From contig CAJNDT010004946.1 in NCBI GenBank assembly GCA_905221615.1, positions 363,309-427,308 on the forward strand: a stretch of DNA of 64,000 nt, read 5' to 3'. The DNA is from Symbiodinium sp. CCMP2592. Lineage: Eukaryota; Sar; Dinophyceae; Suessiales; Symbiodiniaceae. Each line of letters opens with the position of its first letter. Within the stretch, counting starts at the first letter, position 1. Both the position numbers and the translations under genes were made by a program. Shown piece by piece: positions 19,664 through 33,011 of this stretch. The notes under the pieces were generated by a model, which saw only the letters and a list, made by a program, of their open reading frames with translations, was not told where the DNA came from and ran no database searches.

Positions 19664-22600
19664 TGTGTGTGTGTATGAATGTATGTGTGCTACGAGGATG
19701 AGGTGCAAACAAAACGACCTCATGCCGATGCGGGCGAGGATCAAACGGCATTTCCACCTGCAACACCTCACCGCAACGACGATGGCAATGAAAATGCGAC
19801 ATCAACTCTTGTGAAAAAGCTGAAGTCATCGGCCATCATGGTGATCATGGTCCTGGTGCATACAAAAAGTGTTGACCTGTCATGGTGAAAAAGTCGAGAC
19901 AATCGCAAACACCAAATGCCGGTTAACAAGTCAATTTTGTGCATGATGCTGGCGATGATCTTTGCAAAGGTCCGGCCATCACAGGCCGCTGAACTATTGA
20001 TGATTGGGATGCCGATGGATATGGTGATAAGACTATTGCTGAGGAGGAAGACGGTGGGGGCCATGCTGCTGACGATGATGAGCACAGTAGCAAGTCTGAA
20101 GATGTTTGAAGGTCATGCTGCTGCTGAAAAGCGGGGGTGCTGACGGTGATGCTCATGTGCAGGCGCAGGTGGCAAACAACAAGTATTCGTGTTCTCTGAC
20201 CATCATGAGAGCACGTTGATATCAATGGGAAGTTGATGATGGGATGAATTTGGCCATTGACTGGCTGTGCTCGGACTGCTGAGAACAACAACAACAGCAA
20301 CAAGGACATGGACAACAAGGACGACAATTATGAACAAAAAAAGTACCGCCGACATTAAGTGTCGCGATGACGAGGATGGGTGCGATGCTGATGATTGCCG
20401 AGGTGTTGATGGTGATAACAATGGTCGCTATCTCTGCCGGCGTTCAAGCTTCAACGAAGTTGCTAAAGTTGCATGTCTCTCAGGCTACTTTCAAGCTCTC
20501 TGCAAGTTATGTGCCAAAAACTAGCTACGACCGCCAGCCCCAGAAGCTGCCAAGTTCGTGCCCAAGACCTACCAAAAGTAGACAGAGACCGCACTGCTGC
20601 GCATGGAGTCCCAGACCAGCCTGCTTCGTGAAGCTGCAAGGCACCAGGCACTAGCCCTAAACGTGTACCTTGAAACCGTGTGGTGCTGTCCTTCCGAGCT
20701 AACACGGCGGGCAACTCAGGGACTCCAGCTCCATGTGCTAGCAGTCTCAAGTTGAAAAGAGATGAATTATTTTGAGAGCATTGTCTGAAATCCTGTTTCT
20801 GAATTAGCCGCCTAGCTTCTGCAGATCCGTCACATAATGCGAACAGCTCAGCCCCTGCAGGTGAGAGCGATGTATGTCACCTTTCGTGCTTGGTATTGTT
20901 GGGCATGCCGGAAGTTTGCGAGAATGCACGTATCAGTAATCGCATCATCCGAAACTCCGTGAGATCCGGCACTGCTCGCTAAACCACAAAAGCAGTCAGC
21001 ACCGCAATACTTCTAAAGTTGCTACTAAGTGCTAGAGCACCAGCACCACCATTGCGGCGACGATTGTTGTATCTTACCGTTTGTTCATAACGCTCCGGAG
21101 CCGCTGGCAATCGCGAGACAGGACGTCCTCACAATAAGGCTGTGCAAGCGCTGCAATCGGCGATGCAAGCACGTCTGTGCATCGGGGGCACTGTGGCGCG
21201 TTGGCAGAATGCGGCTGAAGTTCGATTCTGGCTGCTGGTTACTTAGATACCACTCGCGAAGGCTGATACAACAGAACCCAAGACAAATCAGAGGTCCAAG
21301 TCTGTCGTCTGCACACCCAGAACCGACGACTCGGCTGGCGCCTGAAAATGAGCCCCACAAGTGAAATTCGTAGCGCAGTCATGGACATCATTTTGGCACT
21401 GCAAGCTACAGATTCCAACGAGAAGAGACGGAGGTGTCTCTTCGGCCAGCAAGCAGCCAACTCGAGCAATTTCTGATCCTTTAAACACAGAGACAGTAAG
21501 TCGACCTTTCTTAGATGATTCAATCGATACAGCCCGAATGTAGACCCCTCAGTATCCTGGTCTGTCAACATGCAGAACTCAAACCCTTATGCCTTTTGCA
21601 TGCTTCCATAGCCCGACAAGCCTTGCGTCGAAATGCCTGGTCAGCCTTACCGTTGCTTGAATCAGATAGAAGCATCAACTTACGCAAATGCTAGATCGCA
21701 CATTGTGCTCACTATGTAGCAAGGTTAGCATATGGCATCAATCAAGAAGTCAATCCTGGACTCGATAGTCACAGGATGCAAGCCTATCCCTATGATTTGT
21801 TTGTGGTAGACGGCCAGTTAGGCACTGCGCATCTACTCCCCATGCACAGCTTAGGGAAGCCCTACAACATTTGCCTGAAGCTCGATCAGACCGAGCTTCA
21901 ACACATGCTCGGTTCGAGCCAAGACCCTGACTTCCTGCCGCTGAAAGTACCGCTGCTTCTGAACCACTTTGGATGGCCTTCGATATAGCAGGTCATGTAT
22001 AGACATAAGAACGAATTGCCATCAACCCAGGTGTACAGCATTCTGGGCTCTGAACACGAAATCCTACGAAGTGGCGAGTGGCGCAAGCTGGCAATGCAAC
22101 CTCGTGGCACTGACAAGGACTCTTGGGAGCCCAAGGCTTGAAAAGCTGCCCGGCCCCTTCTTTGCAAATGAAGATATATATTAATATGGAGACTGAAGCG
22201 ACGGCTGCAGTAGGAGGGAAAGAACAAATTATGGGAAGTAGAAAATTGAAGCATGTGGGAGGTCACATGCCATCAACAAATACCATTGGTGGTGGTGGTG
22301 CTGCTACCAACGCTGTGGCCCTGATGCTTCGTGGTGCCGGCGGTGGCGGAGTACTGACATTAGCAACAACAGAAGCGATCGTAGTGATTCATTGCTAAAG
22401 TGGGTGCTGTGCGGTCTCGCGATCTGATGCGTGCACTGAGTTTTTGCGATTCGCGCCGCATCGCTCGACTGTCAAGACGGCAAAGGGCAGGCAGGGATAA
22501 CGGCAATGTAGTGTGATCACCTGCACCCATGAAGCATAACTTTGCAACGCAGAAGGCCAATACCCCAACGAGCTCCATCACTGCCGTCCGGCACTATTCA

Positions 22601-25600
22601 GACATGAGCAGTTCGATGCAAGCACATGATGGCGTGGAATTGTGCACTTCATCGTCCCTGCCAGCAGCTGGTCCAAGTGTTGCGCTCTAACCAGGGGGAG
22701 CACACCACGAAAAGGAGGCACCTGCGGTAGAGTTTCAAATTAACGTAGCGGGCAACTGCTACGTGCTACTCGGAAACCCGAAACGTGTTACTCGGAAGCC
22801 CCATGAACCTGAGCAGCACAGAAGGGTCCATGCTTTACCTTGCACCCAGCCCTGCCAGTGGACAACTGCGGCACTTGCACAGTTGTCGAAGGCTTCGCAG
22901 GCTCCCCCATGCCCGAAGGTGACTGTGTCACATGCAACAGCGTCGAAACACTCCATACTGGAAAAGAAGGAACTCAACAGCATGTTGACATTGCAGCATT
23001 GGACCTCCGGCTAGCATGCAGAAGGCGATGGAAATGAAATTCTTACTGCCGGATCGGAACTGCTGAAGGCATCAGACGAAACATGTTGTAGGATACTCCT
23101 CGAGGTTATAAGCTTTCAGGACCAAGTTTGTGCCTCCTGTCTCGCAATCTCTGGCAGTGTTCACAGCATGTGTGTCTCTTTCAGCTGGAATGTCCAAGGA
23201 GTGCCTCCTGATGTCCTAATGCTGCTGATGTCTGCGATTAACCTGTGCTCTCAACCAAAATGGACAAAACGTCGTCAACCCGAGACGATGCGCTCTCAAC
23301 GCCAAACTGCATGCATATTTTATTCAGTTGGCATTCTGGCAGACTGAAAGTGATGCTAAAGTCTGGGCTATTGGCAAGGATTGGTTCAAAGGCCAACCCT
23401 TGCAAGCAAGGTTGCGACAAGGGTAAAGTGCGAACACTATCGGCGAAATAGCGGTGCATCGCTGCTTGTACTCGTTAGGGGCAGCATCGTTCTGAAGTTG
23501 GCGGTACAGGTCTTAGACTTGCAGGCAGCCTTCAAAGTTGCAAGAGCAAAGCCCTTACCAGGCACTAACAAACATCACACGCCTGCAAAAACACAACGCA
23601 CATCATGTAACATCCTATAAGTACTCGTGAAACAAACAGACTCAACTCTACGTCTCCACCATCTGCAGCTAATCGCTTGGTCGCTCGGGAAAAGTCATGA
23701 GTTTGACTTTGTGGCATCCTGCTTGCCACCCGCAGCATCTGGCCTCATACAACAAGGGCAAGTTTCTAATCTCTTGTTTAAGTACGGCTGGGGCTGTGAT
23801 CTTGTAGAACGACGGTCAGAACCAATGACAACACACCCCTTTTTATGCTTTCAGGAAGCTCTGGCGTGCATGCATGGGACCACATGGCATAGGCAAACCA
23901 CTGTTTCCAATGCACGTAACCACCAGGCTATGCTTCTGCATTCAGGCACATCCCAGAGAGCGAGCGCAAGTAATGCTTCATAGTTGTACCAAGCCCCCGG
24001 GCTGGTTCTCATTCCAGCCAAGCTGCACAATGTCCCGGTAGATTTTGATGGCATTTTGGCGATGCTCCGTAAACGCCGAGGGAAAAAACTCCGGAAAGTT
24101 CTTCTGGATGAAGGAGAACCTCGAAAACCAAACGCGCTGCGAAGGGACATCAAGAAATAGCACTGCTGCACCGAAGTCTCATCAACCACAATAAATTCTA
24201 TGTGCTTGTATCACAAACCGGTTGCATCGGTTGCAACGTTCTGGAACCACAAGGCCCTTCTGCACAGGCTTGATTGGAGCTCGCCCGGCCAGGATCCCAG
24301 CAGCACATCACACTGTGCCGAGATGCGCAAGGTTCACAAGGCCCAGTATTACTAGCGCTTGTAGTAGTAGTAGTAGGAGGAGTAGTAGGAGTAGTAGGAG
24401 TAGTAGGAGTAGTAGGAGTAGTAGTAGTAGAAGTAGGAGTAGGAGTAGGAGTAGGAGTAGGAGTAGGAGTAGGAGTAGTAGTAGTAGTAGTAGTAGTAGT
24501 AGGAGTAGTAGGAGTAGGAGGAGCAGTAGGAGTAGGAGTAGTAGGAGTAGTAGGAGTAGTAGGAGTAGTAGTAGTAGTAGTAGTAGTAGCAAGAGCAGCA
24601 GCAGCAGCAGTAGCAGTAGCAGCAGTAGCAGTACTGCTACTACTACTACTACTACTACTGCTGCGATGCTTCTGCAACTGCTACTGGTGCTTCGCCGACG
24701 ACGACCACGAACGCATCGCTCCCAGCACAGTCTAGATGACGAAAACAGCTATCACGAGCACTGCACTTGCCGTGCCCAAAGCGCTCTTTCTCCTGGTTTT
24801 GGTGCTCAGTTCCGATCCGAGCTGCACCAGCACATGCCCCACCGGCGACAGTGGGATGATGAGAATGATGAGGAAAGGAATCCTCGGTGATGGCTGAGAT
24901 CGGATTCACGAGTACATGGCCTGCAATCTTCCAGCAGACGTCACACGGAAGCCCAGACCCCGAGTTCCAGCACCCAGCATCCGTTGCAGCAGCACGATCG
25001 GCAGCCACCCTGTTTGTGACATCAGTTCGTACTACTGGCTTTTGATACTCGTACAGTAAGTGGATCGACGCCACTCCTGTTCACATTGACGATGTGCCGG
25101 CCCAAGCACCGACGAACTCAGGCAGCCCAGGACACACTGCTCGAAGGTTGTGAGCCACACAAAGGCATGGTCTTGGCCTTCCTCGAAACCTGTTGCCCAA
25201 AACCAAGGACTGGACTTAAACCAAACACTTGAAAACCAAGCCAACAGCATCTCAGTCTAACTGCAATGTCAAGTCGCAGCGTCAGGACATCTTTGACAGT
25301 CCTAGCCATGGCTAGGACGGCTAGGAGGTTTGGCAGTACACCCATAAATAGCAGGGCGATTGGAGACCTTGCCTCCAAAACTGCGAGCAGCAAACGCAAT
25401 GCACAAATTTACACATACACTATCATACACTCCTCCATCCATCCTATCCCTACAAACCGACATACCTACAAGCCTACGTACATATACATATACATATATA
25501 CATACATACACAGAAAGCGTCGCACTGCAGGCTACATACGGACGGCTGGATATTTGTTTGTCTAATTTAGCCCTGCCGCCACATTTATGTGTCCATCTGC

Positions 25601-25704
25601 ATGTGTATTTCTAAATTAACAAATACATCTACATATATATATATATATATATGTGTGTATGTATATATATATATATACACACACATTATGTGTATACATA
25701 TACA

Positions 25705-25737
<33 letters not shown>

Positions 25738-28700
25738 GTATATATATATACACGTATATGTATAGATGATTGTGCGCTGTGCGTTCTGCGCGTCCTCTCC
25801 CCCCACCTCCCCACCCCCAATTACTCCAATGGTATCCCCCCAAATGCACGCGCCTGAGCCTTAGGCACCGAACCATTCCAAGCCGTCCCACGGCGAGGAG
25901 GGAATGGGGGGATATCTTTGGGCTGGGGGGAGCAGAGCAACACAGTACGCAGAATGGGCATATATACGTATCCTAGTTATATATAGACGTGTATGTAAGA
26001 TGTATATACAGATGCACATGTGTATATATATATATATATATACAAACGCATACATACGGACATACATAATTACACACATACATCTGTATACATATGTATA
26101 TATATATACATACAAACACACCAGCATACACACACATACAGATGCACGTCTATACATGTACATAACCACGTACATGAACGTAAATGTGTAGGCATAGACA
26201 GCTGCGTACACAAACACACAGCATCTTCTTCTCTCGGGCATGACATATCCGGGCGAAGGATTGAAGGATTGAGATACATCGTTTCGTAAGTCTCTCCGCC
26301 CGCTCTATTCGTCTCCGTGCCTGCGCCCTTCAAAGTTCTCTACCCAGTGCATCTCATGTTCCGTGTCCACCGTTCAACCTCTCTTCAATGTGCCCCTTCA
26401 ACAACAAAGCTTCTAGCGGCTCCTAGCCTTAAACTCTCTCACTCTCTCAGCTCGGGAGCAGGGTCCTTTCAATTTGCTCGTGCACGCATGATTACACTCT
26501 CCAAAGATCCAACCCCATTTCTCACGGGCTGTTTGCTTGTGTTCTCACCCACGTATGCCAGCTTGGTCCTCTGCAAGGTGCGCACCTCGAGCGCTCGGAG
26601 CGTATAGTTCGAAAAGAACCTTGGCGGTGCCGCTGAATTTCATCCTGACTTCAGGGATCAAAGATTTCAGATATGGGCCATCCATCAGGACAACCCTGAT
26701 GGGGCCATCGAAGAACCAGCTGAAGGTCTGCGTACATGCACCCTCCAACTGTAGCGGGCACTAGGGTCGGCACGCTTTGCCCAGAAGACTGGATGCATAT
26801 TGCAAGTCCTGTGACGCAGTCGTGTGTCGACCGGCAAAGGAATGAAGCAAAGAACCTTCGTGTGTGTGTGTGTGTAATGTGGCATGCATGTAATCAACAG
26901 GTAAGCATATCAAGTAACCATACATATATATATATACGTATGTATATGTATGTGACATGTGTGTGCGTGCAAGTGTACGCACAACTACAAGCCGGTGCAT
27001 ACTTAAATCTATCTTCATGTGCACTTGCATCTAGAGCTGCATAAAGTGAAAGATTGCTGCGTGCACCTGTCTTCGGAATACAGACAAAGGCTTATCGGTC
27101 TATCCGAACATCTGTCTCTCTATCTGTCTATGAGATGTAGAGTTAGCCAAAAGTCCGAAACAACACGAGATGCATGCACGCGGCAGCATCTACGAGAGCA
27201 AGAAGGTGCTGGTACTGTACACAGAAATCAGAAAAGCACACGAAGCATTCCCAAGTAATCGAGTGGCAAAGGAAAGACCGACATGTGCAAGCAAGAATCT
27301 GCACACGCCTGCCTGTGTGTGTGTGTGTGTTGTATGAACTGTATGTCTGGTATGTACCATATGTACTGAATGAATGAACCAATCAATCAATCAATCAATC
27401 AATGAACGTATGAATGTACCAATATGTGCGTGGGTATGTCTGGATATATACCAGTCGGTATGTATGTGCGCATGTATGTATGTCTGTCTCTAGACCTGTC
27501 CACCTGACTGCCTACGTACCTGCCGACATAGCGACCTAAACACCGAACTGCGTACCTCCCGACTTCCATGCATGCATTCATGCATGCATAAGCTCGTTCA
27601 TACATGCACGCATACAGAAGTGTCTGCGTTCGTGCTTGAGATCAAGACTTTCAGGAACAATCCGTGGACATCTGTGGATCGAAGAGCCCCATACCTATAC
27701 AGCTAAGTAGAATTAGGCAGTGGATTCGGCGCTCACACTTGCGCTTAGGCAGGGCATGGAAACTTGTCTTGCCGACTGCATTGCATGACGAAGCCTCAAG
27801 GCAGAGAAAGCAAAAGACTTGCTGCAATGCATGCCGGCTCCATGGCCCAGCTACCAAGTAGCCCATAGCAGGGAACGACGAATCAAGCATGAGACGTGTC
27901 CTGCCACAACAGCTGGGCACCTGTCAGGTAGAAGTCCTCAGTAGCCCATGTCTCACTGACTGGCAGCGAACCCTGGGCCGACGAGTCCGACACTGAAGCT
28001 TTCATGCCATACATCTTGAGTTCCACCCATCAGACTGCAACCGCACTCATTGCGAATTGCGAGCTTCACGCACGACGACACATATCCGAGACGTCTGTTT
28101 CAGGCCACATGCAAGGTGGGAGAGCTGTATTTCGCCAAGAAGCCAGGCCGGACCTGGCCCGGTCGAAAGCTCTCTGCATTTGCGCCAGCATCCTGCATCG
28201 CAGCTCTTCGCTAAAAGGGTTCCCCATGTCTCACCCGCAGGTCCGCTATCTTGCGATGAGAGATGAAGACTGCAGACGGACCATGCCGAGCTCAGGCACA
28301 TGGACGATGCAACCCTTCCAACCTAGAGTTCAACATCCCACATTCGGGAGCTCCCTTTGCAATGACTACTCCCCAGCTGAAAGACACACTACAGTCACTA
28401 AGGCCGGCTCAACAAAACCTTTGAAGAGCTGCCAAGCGAAAGCTCTCAACATGCACAGGCTATCTTAAATGTCCGACCTCCGGGAGGAGGAGAGGAAGTC
28501 TCGAGCCTCTCTTTCTTCGCCTGCGTGGCGGAATTTTTCTAGATCCAGGCATGCGGAATAAAGAGCTCCTGCCAGAGCTGGACTTGCTGCTATATGAGTT
28601 GTGAAGTTGTAAAGGCCTACAGGGCTCTCGAAGAGATGGGGGAATGTTGGGAGGAGGCAGAGCTCCTGCGGGGTCTTCTGCTCAGATTCTGCTGAAGGTC

Positions 28701-31700
28701 ATGGTTTCGTTTCCCGGGGTCCTTACCGACCATAAGATCCATGAGCCTTCTCAAGCCCGCATCCCACAAGGCGTCAGAGAATTGACCAATGATGAAACCG
28801 CGGGCCTTGCAAACCCAACCTTTGGGCAAAGTCGTTCGCGTCGCCCTCCAGAACCGAAAGCCTTGCGCAGGCTTGGTGCGATCGACCTCTCTACGGGTGC
28901 TTGAGTCTTCAAGGGCACGTCACTGAAAGCCTCGGTTTGGGTTTTTCTGGTCTTTGGGGTGTCTAAGGCGGCCACGCCGGCAGAAGCCTGAATGAGGCGA
29001 CTAATGGCTCCACAGCTTCTTTTACTCGCTTAAGCTGCACCGCGGACTCAGATGGGCCTCGTGCGGGTCCCCAGTCCGAGCCATGGCAATCCTCCCACCC
29101 ACACAATCCCTGTGAACTGCTTGACGAAGCTGCGACTTCCCCAGGTGCCAACCGAACTTCCTGCAAAGCCCAATCAAGAAGAAATGCTGATAAGTTCAAC
29201 CGCCCAGAAGCTCTTCCGCATGTTCTGGGGAAGATTCCTGGTAAGAAGTTACCTGCTCAGGGACGCTCGAGATGTCATTGTAAGGACGCACATGCACGTG
29301 TGATGCGCGGGAAAGCAAGCGGGTACTTGGAAGAAGATGGAGGGGGGATGGACCCAGGCAACGTACACATACTCATTCTTGATTCTGATTCTGTCTGTTG
29401 AATGTTGAAGCTGACCGGCACATGCAGTGCATCACTAGTGGGTGGATGCTTAAAAAAGGATGGATGATTAAGGGATGGATGAATGAATGGAGGGGCAGGC
29501 TTAATGCTTCAGCATCGAAGCCACCTTGTTCATGTCAAAAACCGTGGTTCCGACGAGAATGCTTAAGAATAGTCATTTCTGCCAGAAGTGTTGAAACAAA
29601 GCCTGTTCGAACACTGAAGGTGTTAAACAAGCACAGTTCAAATGCCAAAATGCCAAATCTCCTGAAACATGAAGTTCTTAAACCTGTCTTAAGGCATGTT
29701 GAAAAGGATTTCAACTCAAACATCTTCAGCCTGTCCCGGATGGATGGACGGATGGATGGATGGCTGCTTGCCGGCTGGCTGGCTGGCTGGATAATGTGCA
29801 CACACACACACACACGCACACATGCACAGATGAAATTGAAACAGCACATCAACACACCTTCCTGCAAACTTCCGCAAGGCGAGGCTGCAAAGTCTCAAGT
29901 CTGTACCTGATTCCATGATTACGCGGAGCAGGCTGCGGAAAAAGACTAGGAGAGGATGCCTGCTTCTCCATGAGCGAGAACTCAGCAACCAGAAGCTTCA
30001 GCTGGGGTCCAGCTACGGACCACTCTGACCTGATTCTTAGGCGGGTGTTCAGAAACCGGGAGCACTTTCCAGGTGTGTCTTCGCACCTTTGTCGGAACAG
30101 GTCCATGGTTTGAACGTGACGGGACGTATGTAGGGCCATAATTTAGGGCCATCGCTACGAACATTAGAGCCCATGACAAACCAATTACAGCGTCTCTCTG
30201 CATTGGATGCCGAGCCATCCGCATATCCAACAACTGCTACGCAGCTGCACAATCTGTAACTAATGTTGGCACTTCTTAGCAACGCCTTGGTTTCCCAAGA
30301 TCCTGCGCAAACACCATGGAGCTTTTTCCACAACCACTTCTAGGAGCTTCCGCGAGGTGTGGTTTCCCCTGAAGATCGATGTCAAAGGCTCATGTTCGTC
30401 CCGAGAAGATCTCTTTCCAGCTCGTCTGCACTCCGCTGGAGCAGCCACTCGATGGTTCCTCGAAGGCCGAAACTGCAACAGCAGTACACAGAGGACTGTA
30501 TGATGCGATAGCGTGACCTCTCAGGCTGCAAAAAACATGTTGCTCTGATGTTGCTTTACTGGTCCAGGCTGGCGGTGAGCGCCACACTTGAGATTCTTGC
30601 ATCAAGTTTCGCAAGGACACCAGGCTCCGCCTGTTCCGGACTTCCTCCTCGTAGCCTGCTTGCTGTTGCGATGCAGGAGGTGACGCTGGACCCTGAACTC
30701 AACCAGACCTTTCAGACATCCATGATTCAAGGGCGATTCAGGAAAGTGTGGCTGCATTCGGACCTCCTATGTATGAACTTTGCATACCATCACGACTTTC
30801 GATACAGCTAAGACCGCAAAGCAACCAAGGCAGTCACAAGCAGTTGCTCGCTCCGTGCAAAGCTGGTGGCCTCGAAGTTCGGACCTGAGCTCTCGGAGCT
30901 CGTCCGCACCGGGCGCAGGCGGCGCCTGTCCCGCAGAGGCTTTAGCGTGCTGTGGATTTGGCATCACACATGCTACAGTAACGGGGCTTGGGGCAGCATC
31001 GGCAGAGAACCATGCCAGGGAACCAGCAGGCAGCTGCATTTACGGCTGTGCTTCCTTTCGTCCTTACGGTCTCACTCGATGCGCTAACATGCGCACGGGG
31101 ACCGTACGTGCATTCGTGTATAGTACTTCCACTGGGTTCTTGCAGCTCGATTCCATTCTCCACAGCATGTCCAAGAAATTGATATGTTGGCGAACACCTG
31201 ACAACTGTACATTTCGATTCATTCGTCGGTCTCAAAGTACTCAACCCGCAGAGTCCAGACATATTGAAGCTCGACAGGTGAGGCTCCACAGGTTCCAAGG
31301 CGCGACTCGGCGTACCGCAGGGTAAGGCTTACACACCAACCTAACTAGATTTTCTCGTGTGAGGGCTATAGATGCACCAAGAGCCTTCCACATACTCTAC
31401 CTGCTTGAGGGAGTCTGGGATAACGAAGCTGATTTCAGGCACGGCCTAACGAACCGCTACGCCGAAACAGCTGCGAAACAGCAAAAACATACATACCGTG
31501 ATACCCGTGATACATACAGCACTTGGCAAATTACACAAACGACGCAAGGGTCGGCCCATAGCCATGGAGCTCATGACAAACGGCCTCCAGGCTTGAACGC
31601 TTCGGCCCCAACTGGTCCGCAGCCTTGCGGGAATGCAAAGGTACCAGTGCCACTGTCAACAAACGGAGTTGATTCGAGCTAGGGCCGGCAGTGCTCATCC

Positions 31701-31766
31701 TGTCATCGTGAGCCAACACTGTGTCAGGAGCTCGCATCACGCTGGCCAAGTTCAATTTCCGAGCTG
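15381..31766 (-). CDS. Tentative multi-exon minus-strand gene(s) of unknown function
   Basis: Many blocks on the minus strand are open, read like protein and are bounded by AG upstream and GT or GC downstream. The better ones, approximately: 31520-31651, 31352-31405, 31103-31192, 30800-30921, 30604-30711 (GCAAG donor), 30400-30532, 29907-30032, 28732-28866, 27621-27703, 26590-26731, 25092-25191, 23990-24165, 23256-23398, 21078-21174, 20573-20620, 19042-19155 (GTAAGT donor), 18387-18523, 17250-17325 and 16542-16680. The run 21078-21174, 20573-20620, 19042-19155 splices in consistent phase (2/2/2). I recognise no domain except a TPR in 18387-18523. Chance open frames are common at this exon size, so individual exons may be false, and more than one gene may be involved. 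Introns hold microsatellites. Confidence 0.35.
18387..18523 (-). CDS. Exon encoding a CDC16/APC6-like C-terminal TPR
   Basis: On the minus strand, GCTTCCTGGCAG precedes the exon and GTAAGG follows it. The 45 complete codons begin [18 protein letters not shown], continue SEMLNYAV, and are in phase 0 at the start. This helix-turn-helix and the FC.EML pattern match the last TPR of CDC16/APC6, a scaffold subunit of the anaphase-promoting complex. Three CDC16-like exons also occur at 52877-54218 on the same strand. This exon could be the 3' end of that gene, separated by about 34 kb, or a second copy. It could also simply be another TPR protein. Confidence 0.5.
19631..19661. repeat. (AT)n microsatellite
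   Basis: About 15 uninterrupted AT dinucleotides, followed by a short GT run. Confidence 0.95.
24358..24660. repeat. Long (GTA/GGA)n trinucleotide microsatellite
   Basis: About 300 bases of GTA triplets with GGA and, towards the right end, GCA variants, then a switch to CTA after 24635. All six frames are open here, giving spurious poly-Leu, poly-Val and poly-Ser ORFs. Confidence 0.95.
25400..26215. repeat. AT-rich TATA/CATA/TATG microsatellite cluster
   Basis: Runs of (AT)n at about 25632-25660, 25665-25678 and 25705-25760, and again at 26022-26045 and 26098-26108, are separated by CATA/CACA tetranucleotide tracts. No gene is supported between 25400 and 26215. Confidence 0.9.
27360..27625. 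repeat. (AATC)n tract and degenerate TATG/ACCT tetranucleotide repeats
   Basis: Five to six AATC units lie at about 27380-27402. They are followed by TGTATG and ACCTGC-type degenerate repeats to about 27610. Confidence 0.85.
29735..29815. repeat. GATG, GGCT and CA short tandem repeats
   Basis: GGATGGAT units (29738-29762) pass into GGCT units (29772-29790) and then (CA)n (29800-29815). Confidence 0.9.
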
Positions 31767-32107
31767 CGACACTTCGAAACTTGTCAATCGCATGCCGTCG
31801 AAACTAGTCACTAGTCTTTTTGGTCTGCTTGAGCTTGTGCTGCGCACGACATTAGAACCCAGTTGATCCCACCAACGGCGTCAAGCCCCAGAACCGCCGT
31901 CTGAATAACGTCACACCTTACAGCCTTGGAGATCAAGAGAAAGCGATTGAAACCACATGCGCGTTATTGTCTCATCGGCTGCTGTAACCTTCCCCCCCTC
32001 CCAAAAAAACACGCTCCTGGCTCCACCTGTCTGCGAGCCTTGGCCAGGAATCGCTGTCGCGCCTCCTCCGCATTCGCGGCTGCATCCTGCAGGCTCGTTG
32101 GAGATCT

Positions 32108-32452
<345 letters not shown>

Positions 32453-32626
32453 AAAAACCGCGACCACAATGACACCGACAACGTGCAAACTCATGCACGC
32501 AGGCAAAACTCTTGAGATTTCCCGTGCGTGATGATTGGTATGTTGCTGCATCCTTGTTGGTGACTCTCCTTCTAATTCATGATCTAAATGCTCGGCGCCC
32601 TTTAATGTGGTCTCCTGATTATTAAA

Positions 32627-32840
32627 CCCCCCCCCCCCCCCCAAACAAGTCCAGTCCCTGTAATATTAACGGGGGGTCCGCATATCTCTGACCTGAAGTT
32701 GTTTGGGGGGTCCGGGGTCGAAGTTGTTTGGGGGCCGGGGGTAGTACAGTAGTACAGTAGTACATTAGTACAGTAGTACAGTAGTAGTACAGTAGTACAG
32801 TAGTACAGTAGTACAGTAGTACAGTAGTAGTATAGTAGCA
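32627..32840. repeat. Poly-C tract and (AGTACAGT)n repeat
   Basis: A run of 16 C lies at 32627-32642. It is followed at about 32744-32835 by AGTACAGT-type units, the same motif family as at 14.9-15.4 kb. Confidence 0.9.
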
Positions 32841-33011
32841 GATTTTTGCAGCCCTCTTCGCTCCAGCAGCCCTCTTGCTCCGCTCTTTTCGCAACCTTCG
32901 ACTCTCAACTCCGTTGGCATACTGTTCTCTTTGGAAGCCTCTAGTTCTGAAAGCGAAAATACTCAATCTCTTGGGTTGGACTTTTCACTATTCCGAGGAC
33001 CTCTGGGAAGC

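Noticed and set aside
21348-21474. Possible + strand first exon beginning ATGAGCCCC with a GT donor
   Set aside because: Reads plausibly, but no phase-compatible second exon was found and the opposite strand also offers exon-like blocks here.
24198-24735. Long Ser-, Thr-, Val- and Leu-only ORFs
   Set aside because: Products of the GTA/GGA microsatellite. All six frames are open.
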